A stretch of DNA of 15,554 nucleotides from Nitrospirota bacterium (GCA_005877855.1 VBOF01000146.1:1-15554), one strand, 5' to 3'. Positions 8,517 to 15,554 are shown, counted from the first letter of the stretch. Program-made: numbers and translations. Notes: generated by a model not told the origin, from the sequence alone.

Positions 8517-9665
8517 ATGACGCGCGCGCGCACGACGGCGGCCCTCGCGCTGCTCTTTGTTGTACTGTCGGCGTCGGTCCTCGCACCCGCACAGGCGCAG
8601 GCCGGCGAGACCATCAGGATGGCCCTCTTCCAGAACGTGGAGTCGGTGACGGTGGCGTCCTCCTCGGGCCTTATCGTCCGGGCGCCGAATGACACGGTCG
8701 ACTCGAGCGGGCGGATCACCGTGGCGGCCGGGCCGTCCGGACTGATCGTAGACGGCCAGCCCCTGCGATCCGACCGCCTCGACGTGCGGGGGCGCGACGG
8801 CGAGCTCACGATCAACGGGCTCACCGTGGGCAACCGGGTCATCGTCAAGCGGCAGAACGGCAAGCTGCTGGCGATCAACGAGCTGCCGCTGGAGGACTAC
8901 GTGAAGGGCGTCGTCCCTTCCGAAATGAACCCCGCCTGGCATCTTGAAGCACTGAAGGTCCAGGCCATCGCCACTCGGACGTACGCGCTCTACAAGATGC
9001 GGCAGAACGCCAGGAAGGATTTCGATGTGGTGGCCTCGGTCAAGGACCAGGTGTACCTGTACCGCGGGCGCGCCGCGGCGGCGGGGCCGGCCGCGCGCGC
9101 CACCGCCGAAACCCGTGATCAGGTGCTGGCCTACCGCGACGAGCCGATTCTCGCCGCCTTCTCGTCCACCGCGGCCGGGCTGACCGAAGACGCCTGGAAC
9201 GTGTGGTCTGTGGACCTGCCCTACCTCAAGGGAGTCGAATGCCCGTTCGACCTGAACTCGCCCTGGTACCAGTGGCGGACGGACGTGGGGCTCGCGATGC
9301 TCGAACAGCGGCTCCGGGACGAGGGCTTCCCCGTCGGCGTCATCGCCAGTCTCGCCCCCGCCACTTTCACCAAGGCGGGGCGGGTCGCCGAGGTCCGCAT
9401 CCTGCACTCTGGCGGCGAACTCTATGTCAAAGGCGATGACCTGCGCCGCGTGCTCGGCTATACCGTGCTGCCGAGCACCCAGTTCGACTTCGACGTGGTC
9501 GGACTGCAGGTCCAGTTCGCCGGGCGCGGCAACGGCCACGGCGTCGGGCTCTGCCAGTGGGGCGCCAAGGAGCTGGCCGAGCGCGGTTACAGCGCGGAGA
9601 CGATCCTGCGCTACTACTATCCCGGCACCGACATCCGGGACCTCGACAGCCTGCCTCGCCGCTGA
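8517..9665 (+). CDS. SpoIID/LytB domain protein, putative exported murein transglycosylase
   Basis: A signal peptide (residues 1 to about 28, cut near AQA) directs the 382-residue protein to the periplasm. The SpoIID core covers about 115-375. It includes LPLEDYVKGVVPSEM with the likely catalytic Glu136, the ALKVQAIATRTYAL helix at about 145-158, and the closing GHGVGLCQWGAKELA at 340-354. SpoIID-type enzymes cut glycan strands that lack stem peptides. In a non-sporulating Gram-negative this points to cell-wall remodelling or division rather than sporulation. AGGAAATAAC before the ATG includes a ribosome binding site inside the end of the DUF2905 gene. Its TGA shares one base with the ATG of queA (TGATG), indicating translational coupling. 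Confidence 0.92.
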   Translation: MTRARTTAALALLFVVLSASVLAPAQAQAGETIRMALFQNVESVTVASSSGLIVRAPNDTVDSSGRITVAAGPSGLIVDGQPLRSDRLDVRGRDGELTINGLTVGNRVIVKRQNGKLLAINELPLEDYVKGVVPSEMNPAWHLEALKVQAIATRTYALYKMRQNARKDFDVVASVKDQVYLYRGRAAAAGPAARATAETRDQVLAYRDEPILAAFSSTAAGLTEDAWNVWSVDLPYLKGVECPFDLNSPWYQWRTDVGLAMLEQRLRDEGFPVGVIASLAPATFTKAGRVAEVRILHSGGELYVKGDDLRRVLGYTVLPSTQFDFDVVGLQVQFAGRGNGHGVGLCQWGAKELAERGYSAETILRYYYPGTDIRDLDSLPRR

Positions 9666-10690
9666 TGCGGCTGGAGGACTTCGACTATCCCTTCGATGAG
9701 TCTCTGATCGCCCAGCATCCGATCGAGCCCCGCGACCGTGCCCGGCTCCTCGTCGTGGATCGGCGCACCGGTGCGCTGGCCCACCATCGCTTCGACGACC
9801 TTCCCACGCTGCTCCGCCCGAACGACTTGCTCGTCCTCAACGACACACAAGTCATTCCAGCGCGCCTGCCGGGCCGCAAGCGGCCGAGCGGCGGCAAGGT
9901 GCAGGTGCTGCTGGTGCGGCAGGGCGAGGAGGCGAACCGCTGGCACGCGCTCGTGCGCGGCCACGTGCGGGCCGGCCAACAGGTGGAACTGCCGCACGGG
10001 GTCCTCGCGAGCGTGACCACCGCCGGAGAAGGCGGGCACGCGGTCATCACTTTCCCCAGCGGCCTGGACGTCCTCGCCTATGCGGAGAAGGCCGGGGAGG
10101 TGCCCTTGCCGCCGTACCTCCATCGTGCGCCGGTTGACGAGGACCGCGTCCGCTACCAGACCATGTTCGCGCGCCATCCCGGCGCGGTGGCCGCGCCGAC
10201 CGCCGGGCTGCACTTCACGGGGCCGCTGCTGCACGCTCTGAGCGCGCAAGGCGTCAGGACGGCGTACGTCACGCTGCACGTGGGGCCGGGGACCTTCAAG
10301 CCTGTCACCTGCGAGGACATCCGCCGGCATGTGATGGACCCGGAATGGTACGAGCTGCCGGCCGCGACGGCCAAGCTGGTGAACGACACGCGGGCAGCCG
10401 GCGGGCGGATTGTCGCCGTGGGGAGTACAGCGGTGCGGGTGCTGGAGACTGCGGCACGGAAGGGATGGCCGCTGGAAGCCGGCACCGGAGAGACAAGCCT
10501 GTTCATCTACCCCGGCTTTCGCTTTTCGGTCGTAGACCTGATGCTCACCAACTTCCACCTGCCAAAGAGCACGCTCTTCATGCTGGTCTGCGCGCTGGCC
10601 GGCCGCGAGCGCATGCTGGAAGCCTACCGCGTTGCCGCCGCCGGTCAGTACCGGTTCTACTCGTACGGCGACGCGATGCTGATAGGGTAG
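9665..10690 (+). CDS. queA: S-adenosylmethionine:tRNA ribosyltransferase-isomerase
   Basis: QueA transfers and rearranges the ribosyl group of SAM onto preQ1-modified tRNA to give epoxyqueuosine at the wobble position. From ATG9665 the protein has 341 residues, the normal length. Typical motifs are LLVLNDTQVIPARL near the N terminus, AAPTAGLHFT and LHVGPGTFKPV in the middle, and GETSLFIYPGFRF, LMLTNFHLPKSTL and YRFYSYGDAML at the end. The frame stays open upstream to 9557 inside the SpoIID gene, but the N terminus MRLEDFDYPFDESLIAQ matches the family start. The start codon overlaps the preceding stop (TGATG). Only 2 bp separate its TAG from the stop codon of the convergent mlaA-like gene. Confidence 0.97.
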   Translation: MRLEDFDYPFDESLIAQHPIEPRDRARLLVVDRRTGALAHHRFDDLPTLLRPNDLLVLNDTQVIPARLPGRKRPSGGKVQVLLVRQGEEANRWHALVRGHVRAGQQVELPHGVLASVTTAGEGGHAVITFPSGLDVLAYAEKAGEVPLPPYLHRAPVDEDRVRYQTMFARHPGAVAAPTAGLHFTGPLLHALSAQGVRTAYVTLHVGPGTFKPVTCEDIRRHVMDPEWYELPAATAKLVNDTRAAGGRIVAVGSTAVRVLETAARKGWPLEAGTGETSLFIYPGFRFSVVDLMLTNFHLPKSTLFMLVCALAGRERMLEAYRVAAAGQYRFYSYGDAMLIG

Positions 10691-10692
10691 CG

Positions 10693-11427
10693 TTATTCGC
10701 TGATCTTCTTGTCGCGGTTTCTCAGGTAGAAGTTGCGGACGGCGCTGTAGAGGTCGAGCGTCCCTTCCTCCACGCTCTCGAAGGTCTCCAGATTGAGCGC
10801 CCGCTCGTTGACGGTGTTCCCGACGTACCTCGCGACGCCGCCAGCGAACGGAATGAAGTAGTTGATCGGGTCCATGGCGATGTCGAACAGGTAGCCCGTA
10901 CCGTCCCGGATGGTCAGCGGGGGCAGCAGCGGCAGCACCAGGTAGCGGCTCTGCCGCCAGCCCCAGACTCCGAACGTCTGCCCCGTGTCCTCGTCGCTCT
11001 TCTCGATGCCGAACTGATATTTGGCGACATCGGTCATGCCCGCGCCCCCGAGGGTGGCGTTGACGACGAAGCGCACCACCTCCCGGCCGGCGCCGTTCCA
11101 TTTGCCCTGGAGCACGCTGTTCACGAACCGCTTCGGGAAGCCGATGAAGTCGAACAGATTGTGGATGAGCTGTTTCTCCCCTTCACCCACGACGACATCA
11201 TAGCCTTTGGCCGCAGGCTTGAGCACGTACACGTCCAGTTCATCGTGGTTGACCGTGAACATCTTGTCGTTGAATGGCTCCCAGGGATCGTAATCGCCGC
11301 CAATCTCCTCCTCGGCGGGCTTGGCGATCTGGGCTGCGGCCTCTCCCGCCACCACGCCGATCAGACTGAGTCCCACAGCCCCCACGATCAGGATAACGGC
11401 CAGCCTCGATGCTCCGTGTCTTTCCAC
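10693..11427 (-). CDS. mlaA: MlaA (VacJ) family outer-membrane lipid asymmetry protein
   Basis: MlaA family proteins help remove phospholipids from the outer leaflet of the outer membrane and pass them to the Mla transport chain. The signature runs YDPWEPFNDKMF (46-57), then LDVYVLKPAAKGY, FVNSVLQGKW, FVVNATLGGAGMTDVA, TFGVWGW, YLVLPLLPPLTIRDG. An N-terminal hydrophobic signal (about 8-33) ends in AGEAAAQ, but I see no lipobox cysteine, unlike the classical lipoprotein. GTG11427 is chosen because GAGGAGG lies 5 bases upstream. The in-frame GTG11433 would overlap that ribosome binding site. No other mla genes are in the window. A TTGACT that could serve as -35 lies at 11488-11483. Confidence 0.88.
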   Translation of the reverse strand: MERHGASRLAVILIVGAVGLSLIGVVAGEAAAQIAKPAEEEIGGDYDPWEPFNDKMFTVNHDELDVYVLKPAAKGYDVVVGEGEKQLIHNLFDFIGFPKRFVNSVLQGKWNGAGREVVRFVVNATLGGAGMTDVAKYQFGIEKSDEDTGQTFGVWGWRQSRYLVLPLLPPLTIRDGTGYLFDIAMDPINYFIPFAGGVARYVGNTVNERALNLETFESVEEGTLDLYSAVRNFYLRNRDKKISE

Positions 11428-11506
11428 AAGCACCTCCTCGCGACATTGGCGGTTGCGGTAGAGTGCCTAAGCAGCCCTCAATAGTCAAGCGTGGCGTCGA
11501 GGCCCG

Positions 11507-12919
11507 TCACGCGGGATGCCGTTTCGCCTGGCGGCTATGACGAAAGCCGTAGAGGAAATACAGAACCAGGCCGAAGAGCATCCAGCCGAAGAACCCCAGC
11601 CAGGTGACTGCGGGCAGAAACGACATGATGCCCAGACACGCCGCCATGCCCAAAACTGGAACGGCCGGCACGAAAGGCGTCCGGAACGGGCGCTTCAGCT
11701 CGGGACGAATCCGACGCAAAACCAGCACGGCCGCGCACACCAGCGTGAAGGCGAACAGGGTCCCGATGTTGGTGAGCTCCGCGGCGACCCCGATCGGGAC
11801 GACGCCCGCCAAGATCGCCACAGTGATGCCGGTGACGAGCGTGGCGTGATGGGGCGTGCCGTACCTGGGATGGACAGCCGACAACCAGGGCGAGAGCAGC
11901 CCATCCCGCGACATGGCATAGAACACCCGGATCTGTCCCAGCAGCATCACGATCAGCACGCTGGTGATCCCGGCCAACGCGCCGGTCGCCACCAGCGCGC
12001 TGCCCCATCGGTACCCGACCGCGTTCAGGGCCTCGGCCACCGGCGCCTTCACGTGGATCTTCGGATAAGGCACGATGCCCGTCAGCACCGCGGAGACGGC
12101 GACGTAGAGAAGCGTGCAGATGGCCAGAGAGGCCAGGATCCCCATCGGCACGTCGCGCTGCGGGTTCCGGGCCTCTTCGGCGGTCGTCGAGATCGCGTCG
12201 AAGCCGATGTAGGCGAAGAAGATGACGGCGGCGGCGGCGCCGACCCCCGCAAAGCCGTTCGGCATGAACGGCGACCAGTTGGCAGGGTCCACCGCGAAGG
12301 CGCCCGCCGCGATGAAGAACAGAACGACCGCGACCTTGATCGTCACGATCACGCTCGTGACCCGGGCGCTCTCCTTGATCCCGAGCACCAGCAAGCCGGT
12401 CAAGGCCAGCACGATCAGGGTGGCAGGCAAGTTGATGAGCCCTCCTTCATACGGAGCGCTGGTCAGCAGCGCCGGCAGGTGCATGCCCATGCGCTCGAGG
12501 ATGCTGACGAAGTACCCGGACCAGCCGATGGCCACGGCCCCGCAGGCGATCCCGTACTCCAACACCAGGGCCCAACCCGTGATCCAGGCGAAGAGCTCGC
12601 CCATGGTGGCGTAGGTGTAGGTGTAGGCCGAGCCCGCCACCGGGATCATCGAGGCAAACTCCGCGTAGCAGAGCGCGGCCAGCATGCAGGCCGCGCCGGA
12701 AATGATGAACGACAGGACCAAGGCCGGTCCCGCGCCCGGCCGGTCGGCGTCTCCCACGGCCGCGGTCCCGACCAGCACGAAGATGCCCGTGCCGATGATC
12801 GCACCGATGCCCATCGCGGTCAGATCAAAGACGGTCAGCGCGCGCTTGAGCTTGTGTGGCTGGGTCTCGCAGTCGGTGAGGATTTGCTCGATGGACTTGG
12901 TGCGGAACGCGCGACGCAC
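11507..12919 (-). CDS. APC superfamily amino acid permease (cationic amino acid transporter type)
   Basis: The 470-residue integral membrane protein has about 12 hydrophobic helices. The first helix carries GIGAIIGTGIF at 37-47, the substrate-backbone binding loop of APC permeases. The N terminus FRTKSIEQIL...LKRALTVFDLTAMG, the FFAYIGFDAISTTAEEARNPQRDVP segment and the FYAMSRDGLLS segment are typical of the CAT/YfnA group. The substrate is probably one or more amino acids taken up with protons, and its identity cannot be fixed. It starts with GTG only 3 bp after the stop of the hydrolase gene and has no ribosome binding site of its own, so translation is probably coupled. Confidence 0.93.
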   Translation of the reverse strand: MRRAFRTKSIEQILTDCETQPHKLKRALTVFDLTAMGIGAIIGTGIFVLVGTAAVGDADRPGAGPALVLSFIISGAACMLAALCYAEFASMIPVAGSAYTYTYATMGELFAWITGWALVLEYGIACGAVAIGWSGYFVSILERMGMHLPALLTSAPYEGGLINLPATLIVLALTGLLVLGIKESARVTSVIVTIKVAVVLFFIAAGAFAVDPANWSPFMPNGFAGVGAAAAVIFFAYIGFDAISTTAEEARNPQRDVPMGILASLAICTLLYVAVSAVLTGIVPYPKIHVKAPVAEALNAVGYRWGSALVATGALAGITSVLIVMLLGQIRVFYAMSRDGLLSPWLSAVHPRYGTPHHATLVTGITVAILAGVVPIGVAAELTNIGTLFAFTLVCAAVLVLRRIRPELKRPFRTPFVPAVPVLGMAACLGIMSFLPAVTWLGFFGWMLFGLVLYFLYGFRHSRQAKRHPA

Positions 12920-12922
12920 GCG

Positions 12923-13684
12923 TCACGAAGTCCGTCGCGCGGCGCGGCGGGAGCCGCGGGCGGCAGCGACGAGGGCCTCGAAGAGGGCCCGGTGGGCGCG
13001 GTGGCGCTGGTAGAGATACTCCGGGTGCCACTGCACGCCGATGAAGAACCGGCGGCTGCGGTCCTCCAGCGCTTCGATCACGCCGTCGGGCGCGACGGCG
13101 CTGACCGCGAGCGCGCGGGGCACGGCCTTCACCGCCTGGTGGTGCGAGCTGTTTACCCGCACAGTGCTCCGCCCGAGCACGTCGTGAAGCCGCGAGCTCG
13201 GCTCCACCGTCACCGGGTGATGCACCTCGGTCGCCGGCCCCGTCATCCGGTGAGGCAGCGCGCGCGGCACCTGCCGGTCGATGTCCTGCACCAGGGTGCC
13301 ACCCAAGGCGACGTTCATGAGCTGCATGCCACCGCAGATGCCCAGCACCGGCAGGTCCCGCCGGCGGGCCTCCGTGACCAGGGCGATCTCCGAATCGGTG
13401 CGCTCTGGGCTCATGACCTTGAAAGGAAAGCGTTTGCGCTCGCCGTAGCGGCGGGGATCGATGTCGGGCCCGCTACCGGTCAGCACCAGTCCGTCCAGGC
13501 GGTCCAGGATGGCGCTGATGAAGGCCCGTTCGGTGATGACAGGAAGGATGACGGGGATGCCGCCGGCCGCTTCGACGGCCGTCACGTAGCGGTTCCGGAT
13601 GAAGAGCGTGGCCTCGCTCTCGCTCCCGCCCTTGCCGGCCCCCGGGTTGAAATCCGGCGCGATCCCGATGACAGGCTTCCGCAT
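12923..13684 (-). CDS. Gamma-glutamyl-gamma-aminobutyrate hydrolase family protein (peptidase C26, PuuD-like)
   Basis: This is a class I glutamine-amidotransferase-like hydrolase of 253 residues. The nucleophile is Cys117 in GICGGMQ, and the other triad members are His220 and Glu222 in QWHPE. LDGLVLTGSGPDIDPRRYGE (64-83), the NSSHHQAVK segment at 178-186 and VIEALED are typical of the PuuD/peptidase C26 group, which cleaves gamma-glutamyl amides such as gamma-Glu-GABA. The true substrate here is unknown. No other Puu pathway genes are present. ATG13684 has no ribosome binding site. The gene lies between the small exported protein (27 bp upstream) and the permease (3 bp downstream) in one apparent transcript. 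Confidence 0.92.
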   Translation of the reverse strand: MRKPVIGIAPDFNPGAGKGGSESEATLFIRNRYVTAVEAAGGIPVILPVITERAFISAILDRLDGLVLTGSGPDIDPRRYGERKRFPFKVMSPERTDSEIALVTEARRRDLPVLGICGGMQLMNVALGGTLVQDIDRQVPRALPHRMTGPATEVHHPVTVEPSSRLHDVLGRSTVRVNSSHHQAVKAVPRALAVSAVAPDGVIEALEDRSRRFFIGVQWHPEYLYQRHRAHRALFEALVAAARGSRRAARRTS

Positions 13685-13711
13685 GGGGTGGGGGATGGCT
13701 CGGCCTCCAGC

Positions 13712-14071
13712 CTAGCGCCCGTCGCGGGTTTTCTCCGGCGGGACACCTGTGAAGCGAAATTCTTTCTTCCCGCGCAGATGGTCCGGCGTCACGATGTAGT
13801 CGCCCTCGATCGTCGTGTACCAGACCGCTTCCGCGGATCGCTTGTCAAAGCCCGACAGTACATACGTGAACCCTCCGATGACCCCCCCCAGAATTGCTAC
13901 CGCGACCTTGATGGCGCCGTACGGGACCGAGCAGATGAAGCTGGCCACGCCAAGCCCGAGGTCAGCGGCTGGATTGGAGTTGCTGTTTTGTTCAGCCGCC
14001 CATGCGACCGGGGCCAGACAGACCGACAGGGCCACGATCACCGCCACCATCCGCAGCGCGATGCGATTCAT
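13712..14071 (-). CDS. Small exported conserved hypothetical protein
   Basis: From ATG14071 the protein has 119 residues, with a signal peptide (MNRIALRM, hydrophobic to about 22, likely cut after AWA). After a short polar linker (QNSNSNP) comes a Gly/Ala-rich hydrophobic stretch (about 36-65, SVPYGAIKVAVAILGGVIGG) that could be one membrane-inserting helix or hairpin with glycine-zipper spacing. The C-terminal part has GDYIVTPDHLRGKKEFRF. I recall similar small proteins with a DYVVTPxHLRG motif in Nitrospira-like and deltaproteobacterial genomes, but know of no function. AGGAGG lies 7 bases before this ATG, which excludes the longer in-frame start at 14104. It is probably the first gene of a unit with the hydrolase and permease. 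Confidence 0.8.
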   Translation of the reverse strand: MNRIALRMVAVIVALSVCLAPVAWAAEQNSNSNPAADLGLGVASFICSVPYGAIKVAVAILGGVIGGFTYVLSGFDKRSAEAVWYTTIEGDYIVTPDHLRGKKEFRFTGVPPEKTRDGR

Positions 14072-14122
14072 GACATGCCCTCCTGAGGTTTTCGTCCTGT
14101 GCACCCAACCACCATTCAGTTC

Positions 14123-14151
14123 CTTATATACAATCTTTACAGCCGATGCAA
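14123..14151 (-). promoter_or_regulatory. Promoter of the exported-protein/hydrolase/permease unit
   Basis: On the minus strand, TTGCAT (14151-14146), a 17-base spacer and TATAAG (14128-14123) form a good sigma70-like promoter. The start site would lie near 14116, giving a leader of about 45 bases that contains AGGAGG before ATG14071. This conventional leader contrasts with the leaderless-looking promoters elsewhere in the window. Confidence 0.5.
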
Positions 14152-14158
14152 GGCAGCC

Positions 14159-14992
14159 TCATTTTATGCCGAGCGCCAGCACGGCTTCGTTGGGAATCCG
14201 GAGCCTGCCGTTCCGCTCGTACTGCTCCAGCGCGCGGAAGACGTCGGCTCTGACGGCCCGGCGGACGGCCGGCGAGACTTTGGCAAGCGCCCGCCGCAGG
14301 GACGGGCCCTGCTTCATCGAGTCCCAGAACTCCTCCGGGTTGTTGAAAACCCACCCCACGGTCATGCGCTCGGTACGCACCTGGCGAAAGCCCACCGCCC
14401 GCAGCGCCCGTTCCATGGCTCCCGCCTTGCCGAAGCGAAAAAAATCGGGGGCCCCAGGAGGCGGGTGGAACGCGTCGTGCCGTTCGAGGGCGCGGCGGAC
14501 GATCCCCAGCGTGTTGACCTTGCTCTGCGCGCTCCAGATGGCGACGGCGACGCGCCCGCCCGGGACCAGCACGCGGTGCATCTCCGCGAGGGCGCGCTCG
14601 GCGTTCGGCATCAGCATGAGCCCGAACCGGCAGACCACCCGGTCGAAGGTCAGACTTTCGAAGGTGAGGCGCTCGGCATCCATCTCGTGGAACTGCGCGT
14701 TCCGCACGCCGAGGGCGCGCGCCCGGGCACGGGCCCCCCGCAGCATGGTCGGGGAGAAGTCCACGCCCGCTACCAAGCCGCGCGGCCCCACGCGGCGGGC
14801 GATGGTGAGGGCCGGCTCGCCCGGTCCGGTGGCCACGTCCAGCACCCACATGCCCGGACGGATCCCGGCCAGCTCGATCAGCCGGCGGCCGAACGGACGG
14901 AACTCCGGCAGGACAACGTCGGTGTAGCGACGGGAGAACTGATTCCACATCTCCCGTTCGTTCTTCTTGTAGGACTCGCCCTTCGAGGACAC
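14159..14992 (-). CDS. Class I SAM-dependent methyltransferase, UbiE-like
   Basis: Counted from GTG14992, the 277-residue protein has SAM-binding motif I VLDVATGPGEPAL at 50-62, an acidic motif II residue Asp78 in GVDFSP, and the FDRVVCRFGLMLMPNAERAL block at about 116-135. These mark a Methyltransf_11/UbiE-type fold. The substrate is unknown. The frame stays open to an ATG at 15040, but those extra residues (RFFALLRMT) are translation of the palindromic repeat at 15011-15070. GTG14992 has GGCGGAG about 9 bases upstream and keeps the KKNEREMWN segment. ATG14950 is an alternative but has no spacing for its GGGAG. It ends about 90 bp before the exported-protein gene. Confidence 0.85.
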   Translation of the reverse strand: MSSKGESYKKNEREMWNQFSRRYTDVVLPEFRPFGRRLIELAGIRPGMWVLDVATGPGEPALTIARRVGPRGLVAGVDFSPTMLRGARARARALGVRNAQFHEMDAERLTFESLTFDRVVCRFGLMLMPNAERALAEMHRVLVPGGRVAVAIWSAQSKVNTLGIVRRALERHDAFHPPPGAPDFFRFGKAGAMERALRAVGFRQVRTERMTVGWVFNNPEEFWDSMKQGPSLRRALAKVSPAVRRAVRADVFRALEQYERNGRLRIPNEAVLALGIK

Positions 14993-15010
14993 TGGTTGCC
15001 GCTCCGCCAG

Positions 15011-15070
15011 TGTCATTCTGAGCAGCGCGAAGAATCTCAAACGAGATCCTTCACTTCGTTCAGGATGACA
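15011..15070. repeat. Dispersed palindromic repeat (TGTCATTCTGAG...TCAGGATGACA type)
   Basis: Left arm 15011-15038 and right arm 15043-15070 are 28 bases each, imperfectly complementary (about 21 of 28), with a 4-base loop AAAC. The arm sequence, whose translations give strings such as CHSEQREES and SFRMT, is one I know as a common intergenic palindrome in many unrelated bacterial genomes. It lies between the 139-residue gene and the methyltransferase and may act as a transcript-end hairpin. A single arm recurs at 4801-4828. Confidence 0.8.
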
Positions 15071-15082
15071 GCGTCGAACGTC

Positions 15083-15502
15083 TTACACGTCCAGCTCCGT
15101 CAGGATCGCCTGCCGGATCGCGTCGGCTCTGGCCCTCGCCAGCTCGTCCAGCTCCGGCTGAAACGCCTCGGCAGGGATCGTCTGGTTCTCCTGGGTGATC
15201 CTGCCCCGGATGGCCAGGTCCAATTTGGTCCAGCAGACCTGTTGCGTGAACAGGTCGCGGACCCGCAGCTCATACTCGGCGAACGTCTCCGGTTCCACCT
15301 TCGCGCGGATCATTTCGATGAGCTCGCCCAACTGCCCGAGGTCCCGAATTCGTTCGAGCTGGGCCCGCGCGAGCTCGACCGTCACTTGGACGCCCCCCTT
15401 CCAGCTTCGCTTCTTGACGTTGAACACGCACCGCACAACGCCGGGGCGGTCCGGCGCTTCTTCCGGCCCGTAGAAAAACGTGGTGCGGAACTCGTCGGTC
15501 AT
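15083..15502 (-). CDS. Hypothetical protein, 139 residues
   Basis: I do not recognise the family. It is a soluble-looking protein with no signal peptide or membrane segment. The N-terminal third looks like beta strands (TTFFYGPEE, GVVRCVFNVKKRSW, GGVQVTVEL), followed by amphipathic helices rich in Glu, Arg and Leu, with a second helical region at the C terminus (ELDELARARADAIRQAIL). There is no ribosome binding site before ATG15502, but a well-spaced promoter lies directly upstream. Codon usage and GC content fit its neighbours. A palindromic repeat follows 12 bp after the stop. Coding is supported by the promoter and the protein-like composition, not by homology. Confidence 0.7.
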   Translation of the reverse strand: MTDEFRTTFFYGPEEAPDRPGVVRCVFNVKKRSWKGGVQVTVELARAQLERIRDLGQLGELIEMIRAKVEPETFAEYELRVRDLFTQQVCWTKLDLAIRGRITQENQTIPAEAFQPELDELARARADAIRQAILTELDV

Positions 15503-15510
15503 CGCGCCGC

Positions 15511-15539
15511 AGCGTACTGAGAATCGATAGGGGAGTCAA
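15511..15539 (-). promoter_or_regulatory. Promoter of the 139-residue gene, probable leaderless start
   Basis: On the minus strand, TTGACT (15539-15534), a 17-base spacer and TACGCT (15516-15511) form a promoter whose -10 element ends 8 bases before ATG15502. The start of transcription would fall on or next to the start codon. Confidence 0.5.
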
Positions 15540-15554
15540 TCGGCTTGGCGCAGC

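Noticed and set aside
9557..9664. Upstream extension of queA
   Set aside because: The frame is open, but this part lies inside the SpoIID gene, and the family's N terminus begins at ATG9665, which overlaps the preceding stop.
11516..14086. Plus-strand open frame of 856 codons
   Set aside because: It spans three well-supported minus-strand genes in antisense. Its His/Arg/Gln-rich composition and lack of any motif mark it as a shadow frame.
14099..15520. Plus-strand open frame of 473 codons
   Set aside because: It is antisense to the methyltransferase and the 139-residue gene and includes translated palindromic repeat (CHSEQREES...SFRMT), a frequent source of false proteins.

Overview
The window reads as a chromosomal stretch of a Gram-negative, GC-rich environmental bacterium. 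MlaA, secreted MsrA and a SpoIID/LytB-type murein enzyme argue for a diderm envelope. The style of the hybrid kinase and of the small conserved hypothetical proteins suggests Nitrospirota (Nitrospira-like) or a neighbouring phylum such as NC10. That placement is inference from family resemblance only. I saw no tRNA, rRNA, CRISPR array, integrase or transposase gene, and most genes are recognisable housekeeping or envelope functions.

Layout. (1) Positions 1-3141, visibly less GC-rich than the rest, hold the end of a CheY-like receiver, a large membrane-bound hybrid histidine kinase, and a 63-residue hypothetical protein. (2) A hairpin plus T-tract around 3185-3236 closes the next gene from the other side. 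(3) Positions 3251-6075, minus strand, carry selO (protein adenylyltransferase) and an enolase-superfamily dipeptide epimerase. (4) Positions 6372-10690, plus strand, carry exported msrA and then a tight run asd - DUF2905 - SpoIID/LytB - queA, in which the last three genes nearly touch or overlap. (5) Positions 10693-15502, all minus strand, carry an MlaA-family protein, an APC amino-acid permease, a class I glutamine-amidotransferase-like gamma-glutamyl hydrolase, a small exported hypothetical protein, a UbiE-type methyltransferase and a 139-residue hypothetical protein.

How the genes fit together. The asd run links diaminopimelate/threonine/methionine precursor supply with a periplasmic murein enzyme and tRNA queuosine synthesis. 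The epimerase is of the type that handles murein-derived L-Ala-D-Glu. The permease and hydrolase look like an uptake and hydrolysis pair for an amino compound, cotranscribed with the small exported protein.

The most noteworthy features are non-coding. Three successive intergenic gaps (4745-4971, 6076-6371, 6999-7247) each contain a differently assembled copy of one modular, hairpin-rich repeat. A second dispersed palindrome lies at 15011-15070, and one arm of it abuts the first modular copy. Four genes also have a -10-like hexamer only 6-9 nt before the start codon and no Shine-Dalgarno sequence, which suggests leaderless transcripts. I found no convincing new multi-gene defence or metabolic system here.
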